Virus record (IMG/VR): IMGVR_UViG_3300025082_000007
Location: 1 to 64,000 of that record
Origin: a virus
Direction: 5' to 3' (one strand)
Length of the DNA stretch: 64,000 bases
Below are positions 41,834-50,929 of this stretch, piece after piece. Within the stretch, counting starts at the first letter, position 1; each line of letters starts with the position of its first letter. Both the position numbers and the translations under genes were made by a program. The notes beneath the pieces were generated by a model. The model was not told the DNA's origin, did no database searches, and was given only the letters and a program-made list of their open reading frames with translations.

Positions 41834-42346
41834 ATGAGCCGACGCTCACAGATTGCGGCGAACCCCGGCCTCCAAGCGACGACGCCTCAGGCCGAAAACC
41901 CAGCCCCACCCCCGGTGGTCAATCCAACCGTGGACGGGGTTTCTTCTCCACGTCGCCGCCACTTCTTCAAAGCAAACGGTGTGGCGGGCCAGGAGACACC
42001 CAACAACCGCCGCATCCGGGAACTTGAGCAGGAGCTTTCAACGCTCCGTGGCCATGAGAGACAGAAACAAGAGGAGAGAGACCATGAAGAGCGGGAACAG
42101 CGTGAAGATCTCGAAGGGCGGTCACACCGGGGACGTGAAGAACACGCCGGGTGGGAAGTCGAACCAAGCGAACTTGGCGGCGAGCGCAGTGGCGGGCCGG
42201 GACGGCAATCCGGGTCGAACGACGGACAACAGCGGCAAAGCCAAGCTGCCGAAGGGGGCCAAGAGCTACTAGCTTGCCCCCATTGCGGGCAGGCCTGCAA
42301 GAACAAGGCAGGCCTTTCTGCCCATGTGAGGTACAAGCACAAGTAG
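41834..42346 (+). CDS. Protein with C-terminal C2H2 zinc finger
   Basis: 170 residues. Pro-rich front, then a highly charged coiled-coil stretch (RRIRELEQELSTLRGHERQK), then CPHCGQACKNKAGLSAHVRY with a final His, a C2H2 zinc finger. A second gene appears to be encoded in another frame across residues 84-146, where this product is low-complexity. GAGGTGACCC precedes the start. Function unknown; the finger may bind DNA or the portal vertex. Confidence 0.55.
   Translation: MSRRSQIAANPGLQATTPQAENPAPPPVVNPTVDGVSSPRRRHFFKANGVAGQETPNNRRIRELEQELSTLRGHERQKQEERDHEEREQREDLEGRSHRGREEHAGWEVEPSELGGERSGGPGRQSGSNDGQQRQSQAAEGGQELLACPHCGQACKNKAGLSAHVRYKHK
42084..42272 (+). CDS. Small basic protein in overlapping frame
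   Basis: 62 residues (MKSGNSVKISKGGHTGDVKN, then ANLAASAVAGRDGNPGRTTD), basic and with phage-like composition, preceded by GAGGAGAGAGACC. It lies wholly inside the zinc-finger gene in a different frame. Its sequence looks more like a real protein than the surrounding frame does here. Could also be fused to it by frameshifting. Confidence 0.45.
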   Translation: MKSGNSVKISKGGHTGDVKNTPGGKSNQANLAASAVAGRDGNPGRTTDNSGKAKLPKGAKSY

Positions 42347-42358
42347 GGGGCCGCATCG

Positions 42359-43024
42359 ATGTCCACTTATCTCACGATGCGGACCCGCATCCAAAACGAA
42401 CTCGTTCGAACCGACATCGACGCCCGCATTAACGAGGCAATAGTCACAGCCATCCAGCACTGGGAGCGTGAACGGTTCTTTTTCAACGAGGCTCGAACCA
42501 CCCTGGTCACGGTCGCGGACCAGGAGAACTACTCGACCAGTGACGGCGTGCCGACAGGTCTTGTCGGTATCGATACGCTGAAGATCACGGTCAACGGAAA
42601 CCTCTATCCGCTGACACTTCGATCCTACGCAGAGATAGAAAACAAAAAGACAAACTTGAGCTTTACCGGGTGGCCATACGAGTACGCTTACTACCAGGAA
42701 GATCTCTGGCCCTACCCCATTCCCAACGCTTCCCTCACCCTCGTCATGTCGTACATCGCAAGGCTGCCTGAGATCAGTCTTTCGGCCACCAATGCCGCGA
42801 CCAATGCTTGGATGGTGGATGCCGAGGCTCTAATCAGGTCTCGCGCCAAGGCGATCATCAAGATTGATGTGGGAGAGAACGAGAGTTCAAAAACCGAGGC
42901 GATGATGATGCTGCAGAAAGGGTCGGCCTCCCTTTCGTTGATGGAAGAAAGCATCAAGGTCAAACTCCAGGCAGAGGTCACGCGGCGGGTTCAGACTGGA
43001 CGCATCACTCCAACGCAGTTCTGA
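42359..43024 (+). CDS. Head-tail adaptor protein (gp4-like)
   Basis: 221 residues. The helical N-terminus (MRTRIQNELVRTDIDARINE, AIVTAIQHWERERFFFNEAR) and later WPYEYAYYQEDLWPYPIPNA are typical of podovirus adaptors that sit under the P22-type portal. They close the packaged head and receive the tail hub. It is followed three bases later by the hub-like gene, as in related phages. Confidence 0.65.
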   Translation: MSTYLTMRTRIQNELVRTDIDARINEAIVTAIQHWERERFFFNEARTTLVTVADQENYSTSDGVPTGLVGIDTLKITVNGNLYPLTLRSYAEIENKKTNLSFTGWPYEYAYYQEDLWPYPIPNASLTLVMSYIARLPEISLSATNAATNAWMVDAEALIRSRAKAIIKIDVGENESSKTEAMMMLQKGSASLSLMEESIKVKLQAEVTRRVQTGRITPTQF

Positions 43025-43026
43025 TC

Positions 43027-44583
43027 ATGGCGACCTTCCCGTCAGACAAAGCCTCGTTTCCCTTCGCGGCATGGCTGCCAGACCAGCCAGCCCTGGAAAA
43101 CCCAGGCTCGACGCAGGCATCCAACTGCCGGCCCGCTGCCATTGGCTACAGACCCATGCCAGACATCAAGGCCTTCACGACGGCAGCCCTCGATGCGTTC
43201 GCTCAAGGTGCTATCAGTGTCACGGACAGGGTTGGTGCTGTCACAACCTATATTGGAGACGCTGCAAAACTTTATGATGTGACATCGAGTGCAGCGACTG
43301 ATGTCTCCATTGCCGGCGGCTACTCGACGGCGTCAGACGGTATTTGGGACTTTGCCAAATGGGCGAACACAGTGATTGCGACCAACCTTTCAGAAGAAGT
43401 TCAAACCATCACCATTGGGGGTGCGAACTTTGCCAACCTTATCACCTCGACCGACACGCCTTCCGCCAGATACGTCGCTGTCGAGGATAATGGGTTCGTC
43501 ATCCTTGGGAACATTTCTGACGAGAGTGGTGTCGCGCCGACGAGAGTTCGTTGGTCGGCCCAAAATGATCCTACGGACTTCGATGAAGATGCAGCCACCC
43601 TTGCTGACAAACAGGATCTCCAGGGCGGCGGTGGTCACATACAAGGGCTCCTAGATGGTGGTGATTTTGTCACCATCTTCCGGGAACTTTCTATACATCG
43701 CATGCAGTTTGTTGGACCTCCAATTATCTTCCAAATCGATCAGGTTGTGACGGAGCTTGGCCTTCGAACCCCAGGCGCGGCGGCTGCCTTTGGACGCCTG
43801 CACTACTTCCTGGCCTCTTCGGGTTTCTACGTTTTTGATGGGGCTCAGGCTCTCAACATCGGCAGTGAGCAGGTTGACCGTCTCTTCTGGGACGCGCAGA
43901 GTGGGGCCAATACTGATGCCGTTGATGTGGCGAATATCCATCGTGTTCGATGCACGGTGGACGCGGATTCTCATCAGGTGTTCTGGTCCTACCCCACATC
44001 GGACGCCCCGGCAAACGCCTGTGATCGTATCCTTTGCTACGACTGGGTCGTTAAAAGGTGGACCCTCATCTCCATCAACACCCAGCTCATCTTCCGTCAC
44101 CTTTCCGAGGGATATACCCTCGAAGGCCTCGATGCCGTCAGCGCAGACATCGACAATTTCCCCTCTGCCGGGGCTGAGATTTCTCTCGACAGTAAGGCCT
44201 GGATGGGTGGAGCCATCAAGCTTGGTGCCGTCGATACGGCCAACAAGCTGGCCACCTTCGAGGGTGACAACCTCGCTGCCGTGATGGCAACGGGCGAGTT
44301 CAACCTCGCCGCCTCAGCAGGCTCTCCTGGCTATCGATCAAAGCTCACGGAGGTCATCAGCCTCGTTGACGGGGGCACGCCAACCATGCGGATTGGTTAT
44401 CGCAACCTTCCAGGTGACAACATCACATGGTCCTCAGCGGTTACCCAAAACGCTTCCGGCTATCATCCCTTCCTGATCGACAGCCGCTACTTCCGCTCCG
44501 AGGTCACCGTGCCGGCGGCTTCAACCTGGACGCATGCCATAGGGATCAGTGCGGCTGACTTCACGGTGACGAGCAAGAACTGA
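43027..44583 (+). CDS. Tail hub/DNA stabilisation protein (P22 gp10-like)
   Basis: 518 residues. QASNCRPAAIGYRPMPDIKA at the front is a common opening of podovirus hub proteins that report on the genome end. Repeated beta-propeller-like strands follow (TVIATNLSEEVQTI, YVAVEDNGFVILGNISDESG, FLASSGFYVFDGAQALNIGS). It would extend the head-to-tail channel below the adaptor. Assignment rests on order and overall look. Confidence 0.6.
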   Translation: MATFPSDKASFPFAAWLPDQPALENPGSTQASNCRPAAIGYRPMPDIKAFTTAALDAFAQGAISVTDRVGAVTTYIGDAAKLYDVTSSAATDVSIAGGYSTASDGIWDFAKWANTVIATNLSEEVQTITIGGANFANLITSTDTPSARYVAVEDNGFVILGNISDESGVAPTRVRWSAQNDPTDFDEDAATLADKQDLQGGGGHIQGLLDGGDFVTIFRELSIHRMQFVGPPIIFQIDQVVTELGLRTPGAAAAFGRLHYFLASSGFYVFDGAQALNIGSEQVDRLFWDAQSGANTDAVDVANIHRVRCTVDADSHQVFWSYPTSDAPANACDRILCYDWVVKRWTLISINTQLIFRHLSEGYTLEGLDAVSADIDNFPSAGAEISLDSKAWMGGAIKLGAVDTANKLATFEGDNLAAVMATGEFNLAASAGSPGYRSKLTEVISLVDGGTPTMRIGYRNLPGDNITWSSAVTQNASGYHPFLIDSRYFRSEVTVPAASTWTHAIGISAADFTVTSKN

Positions 44584-44912
44584 TGGCCTTCGCCGGCAGG
44601 AAAAATCTACCACTGACGTGGCATGACGCCACCCAGTTCTATCGACTGATCGTCACGACGATCAATGGCATGATGAATGGCGGCTGGTCGAATGCCAAAG
44701 GAGAGGTGACCCTGACGGCATCAGCCACCACGACAACGATCACTCATTTCCAGATCTCGCAGGAGAGTGTTTTTAATTTTGAGCCAACAAGCTCTGACGC
44801 GGCAGAAGCCCTCCCCTCCCTCTTTGTATCGAGCAAAGCCAATGGAAGCGCAGTCATTGCCCACAACTCCCGAGAAACAACCCGCACCTTCAACTACTCC
44901 TTCCAGGGATGA
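44583..44912 (+). CDS. Tail-region hypothetical protein
   Basis: 109 residues, beta-rich (GEVTLTASATTTTITHFQIS). The start overlaps the previous stop by one base and its end overlaps the next gene by 71 bases. Probably a small tail component; no family recognised. Confidence 0.5.
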   Translation: MAFAGRKNLPLTWHDATQFYRLIVTTINGMMNGGWSNAKGEVTLTASATTTTITHFQISQESVFNFEPTSSDAAEALPSLFVSSKANGSAVIAHNSRETTRTFNYSFQG

Positions 44913-45324
44913 TAGCTGGGTCTTCTCAAGCGTCGTTGACTTCTCGATCTGGCCAGCTATCGAGGATGACATCTCGGCTGCCCTTGACCGTTCCGAAGGC
45001 CGGCTATGGGCAGAGGATGTGTTGGCCAAGCTGCAGCAAGGCTTCATGCAGCTTTGGCTGGGGGCCGACAGTGAAGGCATCAAACTCATCATCGTGACGG
45101 AGGTCACACAGTGGCCCCGCAAGAAGACCCTCAGCATTGTGGTCTTGACGGGGCGGGAAAGAGGAAGGTGGCTTCACCACGTCGAGGATTTGGAGGCCTT
45201 TGCAAGAGAGCTAGGATGCGATATGATCGAGGCCTGGGCGCGGCCAGGATGGGAGCGTGTGACGGGATGGAAACGCACCCACGTCCTTCTTGAGCATCCT
45301 CTGACGGAGGAGACCGCCTCGTGA
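44842..45324 (+). CDS. Phage protein with GNAT-like fold
   Basis: 160 residues from MEAQSLPTTPEKQPAP; the frame is open 25 codons further up. Residues 50-150 (LWLGADSEGIKLIIVTEVTQ, LSIVVLTGRERGRWLHHVED, LGCDMIEAWARPGWERV) match a family found in podovirus tail regions that looks like an acetyltransferase fold, without a clear CoA-binding loop. Catalysis is doubtful. Overlaps both neighbours. Confidence 0.55.
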   Translation: MEAQSLPTTPEKQPAPSTTPSRDDSWVFSSVVDFSIWPAIEDDISAALDRSEGRLWAEDVLAKLQQGFMQLWLGADSEGIKLIIVTEVTQWPRKKTLSIVVLTGRERGRWLHHVEDLEAFARELGCDMIEAWARPGWERVTGWKRTHVLLEHPLTEETAS

Positions 45325-46391
45325 GCAGACAGACAGGTACACAGCAGCAAGTAAGCCTCCAAGAGCCGTGGGCGCCACAACAGGGGCACCTGGAGGACAT
45401 CTTCGGTTCCGCGAAGAGCCTCTACGGCAGCGGTGGCCCGAGTTATTACCCCGGCCAGACGGTCGTCCCCTTCGCGTCCGATACGCAGAAGGCCATCGAC
45501 CTCACTCGAAGTCGAGCCTTGGGCGGCAGTCCCCTAGAGGATGCCGCCCAGTCCGCCGCTCTCCAGACGCTGACGGGTGACCCCACCGCCAACCCAGCCT
45601 TCGGCTACATGGGTGATATCGCCTCGGGCAACGTGGGACCGACAGCGGCTAATCAATATCTCGCTCCAACGGCTGCCGGTGCCAACCTCTCTGGCAACCC
45701 CTACCTCGATGCCATGTGGGGGAACGCCTCACAGAAGATCACAGACCAGTACCAGAAGGCCACTCTTCCCGGCATCAACTCGATGTTCAGCATGGCAGGG
45801 CGCTATGGATCAGAGGCAGGCCACCAAGCGGCCATCGAGCGTGCGGACGAGACTTTGGCGGATAGTCTGGCTGGCACGGCTGCTAATATCTACGGCAGCG
45901 AGTATGGCATGGAGCGTGCCCGCCAGATGGAAGCCGCCGGCATGATCGATGCCTCGGAGGCAGGCCAGCGTCGAGATCGATTGTCGGCTGCCGGCGATCT
46001 CGGCGGCATGTACGATACTGGCACCGGGAGAAAACTCCAGACGGCGCAGCTCGCACCTCAGCTCGCGGGCATCGACTACTCCAACATCGGCAAATTGGCG
46101 GGCATCGGAGGCGCCCTCGAAGACCTGACGGCGCGACAGCAGGCCGATGCCCAGTTGCGCCACGCCTTCGGTCAGGAGCAGCCCTACGACGCCCTCAACC
46201 GCTACCTCGCGGCTGTCCAGGGCGGCTACGGTGGCACGGGCACCACGATCAGCCCGCTCTACTCGAACCCGGCCTCGGGCGCCCTCGGTGGCGGTGTGGC
46301 CGGCGCGGGCATGGCGAAGCTGCTGGATGTCAGCCCTGGCTGGGGTGGCGCGCTGGCTGGCGGTGGCGCCCTCCTCGGGGCCTTTGGGTAG
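45321..46391 (+). CDS. Ejection/tail-region structural protein
   Basis: 356 residues; GTG start overlapping the previous stop. SLQEPWAPQQGHLEDIFGSA, then YYPGQTVVPFASDTQKAIDL, is a common opening of podovirus internal proteins annotated as DNA-transfer proteins. A long helical centre and a glycine-rich hydrophobic end (GGGVAGAGMAKLLDVSPGWG) follow, which could insert in membrane. It is followed by two more large proteins of similar composition, probably the ejected set. Confidence 0.55.
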   Translation: MSRQTGTQQQVSLQEPWAPQQGHLEDIFGSAKSLYGSGGPSYYPGQTVVPFASDTQKAIDLTRSRALGGSPLEDAAQSAALQTLTGDPTANPAFGYMGDIASGNVGPTAANQYLAPTAAGANLSGNPYLDAMWGNASQKITDQYQKATLPGINSMFSMAGRYGSEAGHQAAIERADETLADSLAGTAANIYGSEYGMERARQMEAAGMIDASEAGQRRDRLSAAGDLGGMYDTGTGRKLQTAQLAPQLAGIDYSNIGKLAGIGGALEDLTARQQADAQLRHAFGQEQPYDALNRYLAAVQGGYGGTGTTISPLYSNPASGALGGGVAGAGMAKLLDVSPGWGGALAGGGALLGAFG

Positions 46392-46400
46392 GAGCTGATC

Positions 46401-47909
46401 ATGGGCATGGCAGATATGTTTGGTGGCCCCGGATGGCCCACGCCCCAGTCAATCTATGGCCCTCGCCCTCAAGCCCCAAACTACGGGACGACCCCAGGCA
46501 CGCAGCCTCCCAATTTTGACATGACACCTGAGGAGCGGATGCGCCGCGCTGCTGAACTCAAGGCCTGGGACAAGAAGGCGGCTGGTCTAGGGGATGCCAA
46601 GAATATGAGCGGCGGCATGAGCATGCTCGCCCTCGCGCAGGGGCTGCTTGCCGGCGCAAGCAACACCCCTCGCCCCGTCAGCATCGGCCAGGGCATCGCG
46701 GCAGGCCTCCCCGGCATGCTCCAGCAGATGCGCCAGGGGCCGAAGGACTTCATGGCCAATGAGATGGGCGCGATGAAGATGCAGGACGCCTTGACGGCTC
46801 GCAGGACTGCTGCTGCAAACCTCGCCGCAACGAAGAAATGGCAAGCGACATTGAAGTCTGACCATCCAGCTTATGGGCTGCCTCCAGAGGCGGCAATGTC
46901 AATCTATCTTGAGATGGTCAAGGCCAAGATAAAGCCCGAGAAGTTCAACAGAGGAGTGAAGGGCGTGAAGAATGGCGTGCCTGGGGTCTGGCGCTTCAGT
47001 ACAACCGACGCCGGCAAGAAAGAGTTCGTCCCCACGCCAGGGATTAAGACGGGTTCTGCTTCGGAGAGAATACGAGAGAGGCTCCAGCGGTCAAGGTCCG
47101 ACCCCTCCTCGGAGGAATATGGGCAGGCCTTCGCGGACCTCTATCTGCGGCCCCATATGTCACAGGATGCCGGCGGGAAAAGCGTTCTCATCCCAGCCTC
47201 GCCCGTTCCCCGCAATGCCATCCTGCCCACCCTTCCCGACAATGGTGGCCAGAGGTTCAGCCCTGAGGCCTACGAGGGCGCTGGGTACAAGTTCCATGCC
47301 GGTACGGAGGGCAAGGGGCCTTGGTTGGCGCGAACCCTGGAGCGGAAGAAGACCCTTACGCAGCAGCAGCAGATGGTGCTGGATGATGAAGTCTCCAACG
47401 CGAGGCAGGGCCTTGAGGATGTGGACACGGCCCTCCAGATGGCCCGTCAGCCTGCCGTTGTCGGTATGCTTGCTGAGGCGAGGGGCGCGGCTGAGTGGTT
47501 CAGCTCTCAATTCAATGTGGGCGAGGAAGTTTCCACCCCAGTGATGGATTTCCGCAAGGCCATTACGAATATCAAATCTGTGGATTGGAAGAATTATGTC
47601 GGCGGCGGGGGCCTCTCCTCTGGCGACAAGGAGTGGCTTAACACTGTTGTCCCCGGCAGCAGCGCCTGGGATACGCCGAAGAAGGCTGTTCAGACCCTTG
47701 AGCGTCTGAAGAGGATAGGTCAGAAAAAGCTCTACCGGAAGCTCATCCAATCTGGCGACATCAATGTTACGAGGAATTATGTGCCGCCAGCGGGCGTCCT
47801 GCCGGCAGATATGGATGGAGAAGAGTATGAGCGTTTCACGGCATGGCGCTTGGTGTTCCCAGAGCGGTTCCGTCGCTGGCGGGATAAGATGAGAAAGGGG
47901 GTGGAGTGA
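46401..47909 (+). CDS. Probable internal/ejection protein
   Basis: 502 residues; TAGGAGCTGATC precedes the ATG. It has a Pro-rich front, helical segments (MSMLALAQGLLAGASNTPRP) and a charged C-terminal half (EVSNARQGLEDVDTALQMAR). It ends exactly where the next large gene starts (TGATG). No catalytic motif seen. The role is inferred from position between the transfer protein and fibres. Confidence 0.5.
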   Translation: MGMADMFGGPGWPTPQSIYGPRPQAPNYGTTPGTQPPNFDMTPEERMRRAAELKAWDKKAAGLGDAKNMSGGMSMLALAQGLLAGASNTPRPVSIGQGIAAGLPGMLQQMRQGPKDFMANEMGAMKMQDALTARRTAAANLAATKKWQATLKSDHPAYGLPPEAAMSIYLEMVKAKIKPEKFNRGVKGVKNGVPGVWRFSTTDAGKKEFVPTPGIKTGSASERIRERLQRSRSDPSSEEYGQAFADLYLRPHMSQDAGGKSVLIPASPVPRNAILPTLPDNGGQRFSPEAYEGAGYKFHAGTEGKGPWLARTLERKKTLTQQQQMVLDDEVSNARQGLEDVDTALQMARQPAVVGMLAEARGAAEWFSSQFNVGEEVSTPVMDFRKAITNIKSVDWKNYVGGGGLSSGDKEWLNTVVPGSSAWDTPKKAVQTLERLKRIGQKKLYRKLIQSGDINVTRNYVPPAGVLPADMDGEEYERFTAWRLVFPERFRRWRDKMRKGVE

Positions 47910-50695
47910 TGGCTGACACCGGGTACGCTGATGCCTTCTCTGACGGCGCTCTTGAGGCTGAGGGCCGCCGCCGCGAGCATCCCACTGCGCCTGCCGGCGC
48001 CCCGTTCTCCCCTGAGGCATTGAAGGCGGAGGCGGCAAGGCGGGTCCAAGGCGGCACTATTAGCTCTGCTCTGGACACCCCTGGCCGGCTGGCTGCTGCG
48101 GCGGCGGCTGACTTTGAGCGCCTCAACCAGCGCCAGGAAGGCATCGACTACTGGACCGGCGTGAGGGATGGCGGCTTCCGCTTCGCTTACTCCCGCATGG
48201 ACACGCCCGAGGAGAAGGCTCTCTGGCTCTCTCAGAATGTCGGCGCCAATGATCCCGATGACCCTGAAGGCCCCTTCTGGGGTACGGACAAGTTTGGCAC
48301 CTTCGCTCTGACGCCAAGGGCTATGGACAAACTGGGCCTCCCCCACAAGGGTATGCCGGTGGTTATCGATGAGCATTCTGGAAGCTGGCAGGACGTGGCC
48401 GACTTCGGGGGAGACCTCCCCACTATGCTGGGCGAAGTCGGTGCCGGCCTTCGCGCTTCGAGGTATGGCTTCATCCCAGGCGTGATCGCGTCAGGCCTCG
48501 GTGCCGCTGCCGGCAAGGTGATGGATGAGGGAATAGAAACCTTCCAGGGATACCAGCAACAGACCCCTGGCGAGGTCGGCATGGACGCCCTCCAGGCGGC
48601 GGGGTATGGCATCCTTGGCGAGGGCGCTGTTCGCGCCGCTCGACCCATTGGTCGCTACGCCCTCGGTCCCAATACGACCCAACCCCCGGCACCAGGGCTG
48701 ACGTTGAAACAGCCCATTCCACAGAAGATGCCTCCTCGCGTTTCTACCATCGACCCGGCACGTCTTGCGGCGACGGATGAGGTACTGGAGGCTGGCGGGC
48801 GCCCGCGCATCGGAACGGCCACGGACAAGAGGCTTGCGGGGATGTTCGAAAACATCACGCATCTCATCTTCGGCGACCCTTTGGAGGCGCAGAACAGGAA
48901 GGTCATTCTCCAGGGCATCGGTGAATTAGAGGTGGATGCCGCTGGTGGCTGGCCCGGCGGCGTTGACCCGCTGGGTGTTGGCGGGATGGTCGAGGGCAAG
49001 GTTCTTGGTCGAACGGGTGCCCTGGCCCAAAGGGTGGACGACGCCACCAAGCGAGCCAACCAATACCAGGAGGATGCGGCAAGGCAACTCTCTGGCCAAG
49101 ACCCCAAGTTTCTTGGCGAGGTCGGGCAGGAGAGTATCGACTTGCTGGCGGCCTCGCGAGAGCAATTTGCTGTTGCCGCCTCAGGCCGCTACGGTCGTTT
49201 CGATGAGATGATTGGTGGCGCTGCTGTGGTGCCCACGCAGCACCTCAAGGACACGGCTCACCTCATTGCCTCTCGGGTGCCACCCACCAAGAGCGGCAAG
49301 GCCTCCGTCTTCCAGAACAAAGAGACGGCGGAGTTTATCGCTGGCGTCGATGACCTTCCCGACTACATCACTGCACAGCAGATGCAGGCCATACGAACCA
49401 CATTGCGCGAGGCAGCCTACGACCCCAACATCCTGGTTGGCATCTCGAAGAAACATGCCGGCGATTTGAAGCATGCCGCAGACCGTGCCTTTAGTGAGGT
49501 GGGTGAGGAGCAGTTACGCAATGCTCAAGGCCAGTTCGCCAGCGCCGGGAGGACGCAGGATGAACTCAAGGACGCCATTGCCTATCTCAGCGACACCACG
49601 AAGTGGTACGCGGAGGGTATCGGGAAATACGACAACACCTTCATCCTGAAGCTCACCAGGGAAGCTGGTAAGGGTGGTATCGAGCCCGATGATGTTGTCA
49701 ATTACATCATCAGACCCAAGAAACGGGCAGCCATCCTGGCCGTCAAGAAACTCCTCTCGCCAGAGCAATGGGAGAAAATTGCCGACACTCACTTCCAACG
49801 GATGCTGGACGATGCCAGGGACATCGAGGGTTTTGTTGACGGCGCTGCCATCAGCCGTGCAGTGAAGAAGATGGGCTTCACCTTGGACGAGGTCTATGGC
49901 CCCTCCAGGGCAGGGCAGATACGCCGGTTTGCTGAAGAGGCTGCATCAAAGAACGGCAAGTATCCTGTCGATGATTTGGCCGACAGCCCGATGAAAGACG
50001 CCATCGCGGCTATGAGGGCGGCTGACGAGGAGCTTGCAGCTTGGGGGAAGCTGCCCTTCGTCAAGCGTTTCAGTGCTGACGCTTTCGACCCCGAGAAGGA
50101 GGCTCGCCTCCTGCTGGCACCCAACAGTTCTAGGGACATTTCACAAGTGCGAAGTTTCCTTGGAGAGAACTCCCCTGAGTGGGACCGCATCCGAGAGACC
50201 TCAATGGGGCTTCTCTTGAAGAAGGCCTTCACCACTCTCGATGACCCCGTGGTCGAGGTCATCCTCGGGAAGGGGCTGAGGAAGGCTGTTGACGATGTTG
50301 GAGAGAACACCCTGACGGCGATGTTTGGTCGCCAGCAGACAGCCGACTTGCAGAAGTTCTCCAGGGTCGCCCACTTCCTGACTACTAAAAAGAAGGGAAG
50401 TTCAGGCGCTCTCATAGCTGCCGCCATTGCTGTCCACCCCCTCCGCAACCTTGGTAAGCTGGCCAAATTCTTCCTTCTCAGAAAATGGTTCGCGGCTGGT
50501 GGCTTGCGACACATGACGGTAGGCTTCGACCTCCCCAAGACGCGCTGGACCGCCGACAACATCACTCGCATGTTGACCGCTATCATGGCGCAGGAGCGTC
50601 CAGCCTTGACGGACATTCGCCTGCCTCAAATGTCAGAGCCGCCGCCCATCGAGGGTGGCCCTGAATTAAACCACCCAGCGCCTCCGCCGCAGTAG
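47909..50695 (+). CDS. Large internal virion protein
   Basis: 928 residues. Front: acidic/helical with YTDGA-like short repeats. Glycine-rich hydrophobic stretches near residue 190-210 (SRYGFIPGVIASGLGAAAGK) could cross the inner membrane. Long helical regions and a basic hydrophobic segment at about 830-870 (GALIAAAIAVHPLRNLGKLA) follow. Size and place match the large ejected proteins of podoviruses that form a DNA channel in the envelope. No lytic motif is clear. Confidence 0.5.
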   Translation: MADTGYADAFSDGALEAEGRRREHPTAPAGAPFSPEALKAEAARRVQGGTISSALDTPGRLAAAAAADFERLNQRQEGIDYWTGVRDGGFRFAYSRMDTPEEKALWLSQNVGANDPDDPEGPFWGTDKFGTFALTPRAMDKLGLPHKGMPVVIDEHSGSWQDVADFGGDLPTMLGEVGAGLRASRYGFIPGVIASGLGAAAGKVMDEGIETFQGYQQQTPGEVGMDALQAAGYGILGEGAVRAARPIGRYALGPNTTQPPAPGLTLKQPIPQKMPPRVSTIDPARLAATDEVLEAGGRPRIGTATDKRLAGMFENITHLIFGDPLEAQNRKVILQGIGELEVDAAGGWPGGVDPLGVGGMVEGKVLGRTGALAQRVDDATKRANQYQEDAARQLSGQDPKFLGEVGQESIDLLAASREQFAVAASGRYGRFDEMIGGAAVVPTQHLKDTAHLIASRVPPTKSGKASVFQNKETAEFIAGVDDLPDYITAQQMQAIRTTLREAAYDPNILVGISKKHAGDLKHAADRAFSEVGEEQLRNAQGQFASAGRTQDELKDAIAYLSDTTKWYAEGIGKYDNTFILKLTREAGKGGIEPDDVVNYIIRPKKRAAILAVKKLLSPEQWEKIADTHFQRMLDDARDIEGFVDGAAISRAVKKMGFTLDEVYGPSRAGQIRRFAEEAASKNGKYPVDDLADSPMKDAIAAMRAADEELAAWGKLPFVKRFSADAFDPEKEARLLLAPNSSRDISQVRSFLGENSPEWDRIRETSMGLLLKKAFTTLDDPVVEVILGKGLRKAVDDVGENTLTAMFGRQQTADLQKFSRVAHFLTTKKKGSSGALIAAAIAVHPLRNLGKLAKFFLLRKWFAAGGLRHMTVGFDLPKTRWTADNITRMLTAIMAQERPALTDIRLPQMSEPPPIEGGPELNHPAPPPQ

Positions 50696-50704
50696 GATAC
50701 GACC

Positions 50705-50929
50705 ATGGCAGACATTCGAAGCTGTTCACAACCAGAGGGAGGCCGGGTAGAGACGGGTCCAGTCAGGTTTGGTGATGATTGGCCGGGCGTCTTCATTCGA
50801 GGCGATAATGCTGGAGGTCTTGCTAATGAGGTAGGGATAGTCTTGGCTGGCATATCACCGTCAAAGCAGTTTTTGGAGAGGTTACAAAACTTGTTCTCTT
50901 CGTGCGAGATAGGGCAGAAAAATGGCTGA
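50705..50929 (+). CDS. Small protein sharing its start with the fibre gene
   Basis: 74 residues opening MADIRSCSQPEGG; the DNA of the first 20 bases is nearly the same as that of the fibre gene 217 bases on (MADIRSW). It may be a remnant of a duplicated fibre N-terminus with a new ending, or a separate small tail protein. It overlaps the fibre gene by eight bases. Confidence 0.4.
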   Translation: MADIRSCSQPEGGRVETGPVRFGDDWPGVFIRGDNAGGLANEVGIVLAGISPSKQFLERLQNLFSSCEIGQKNG

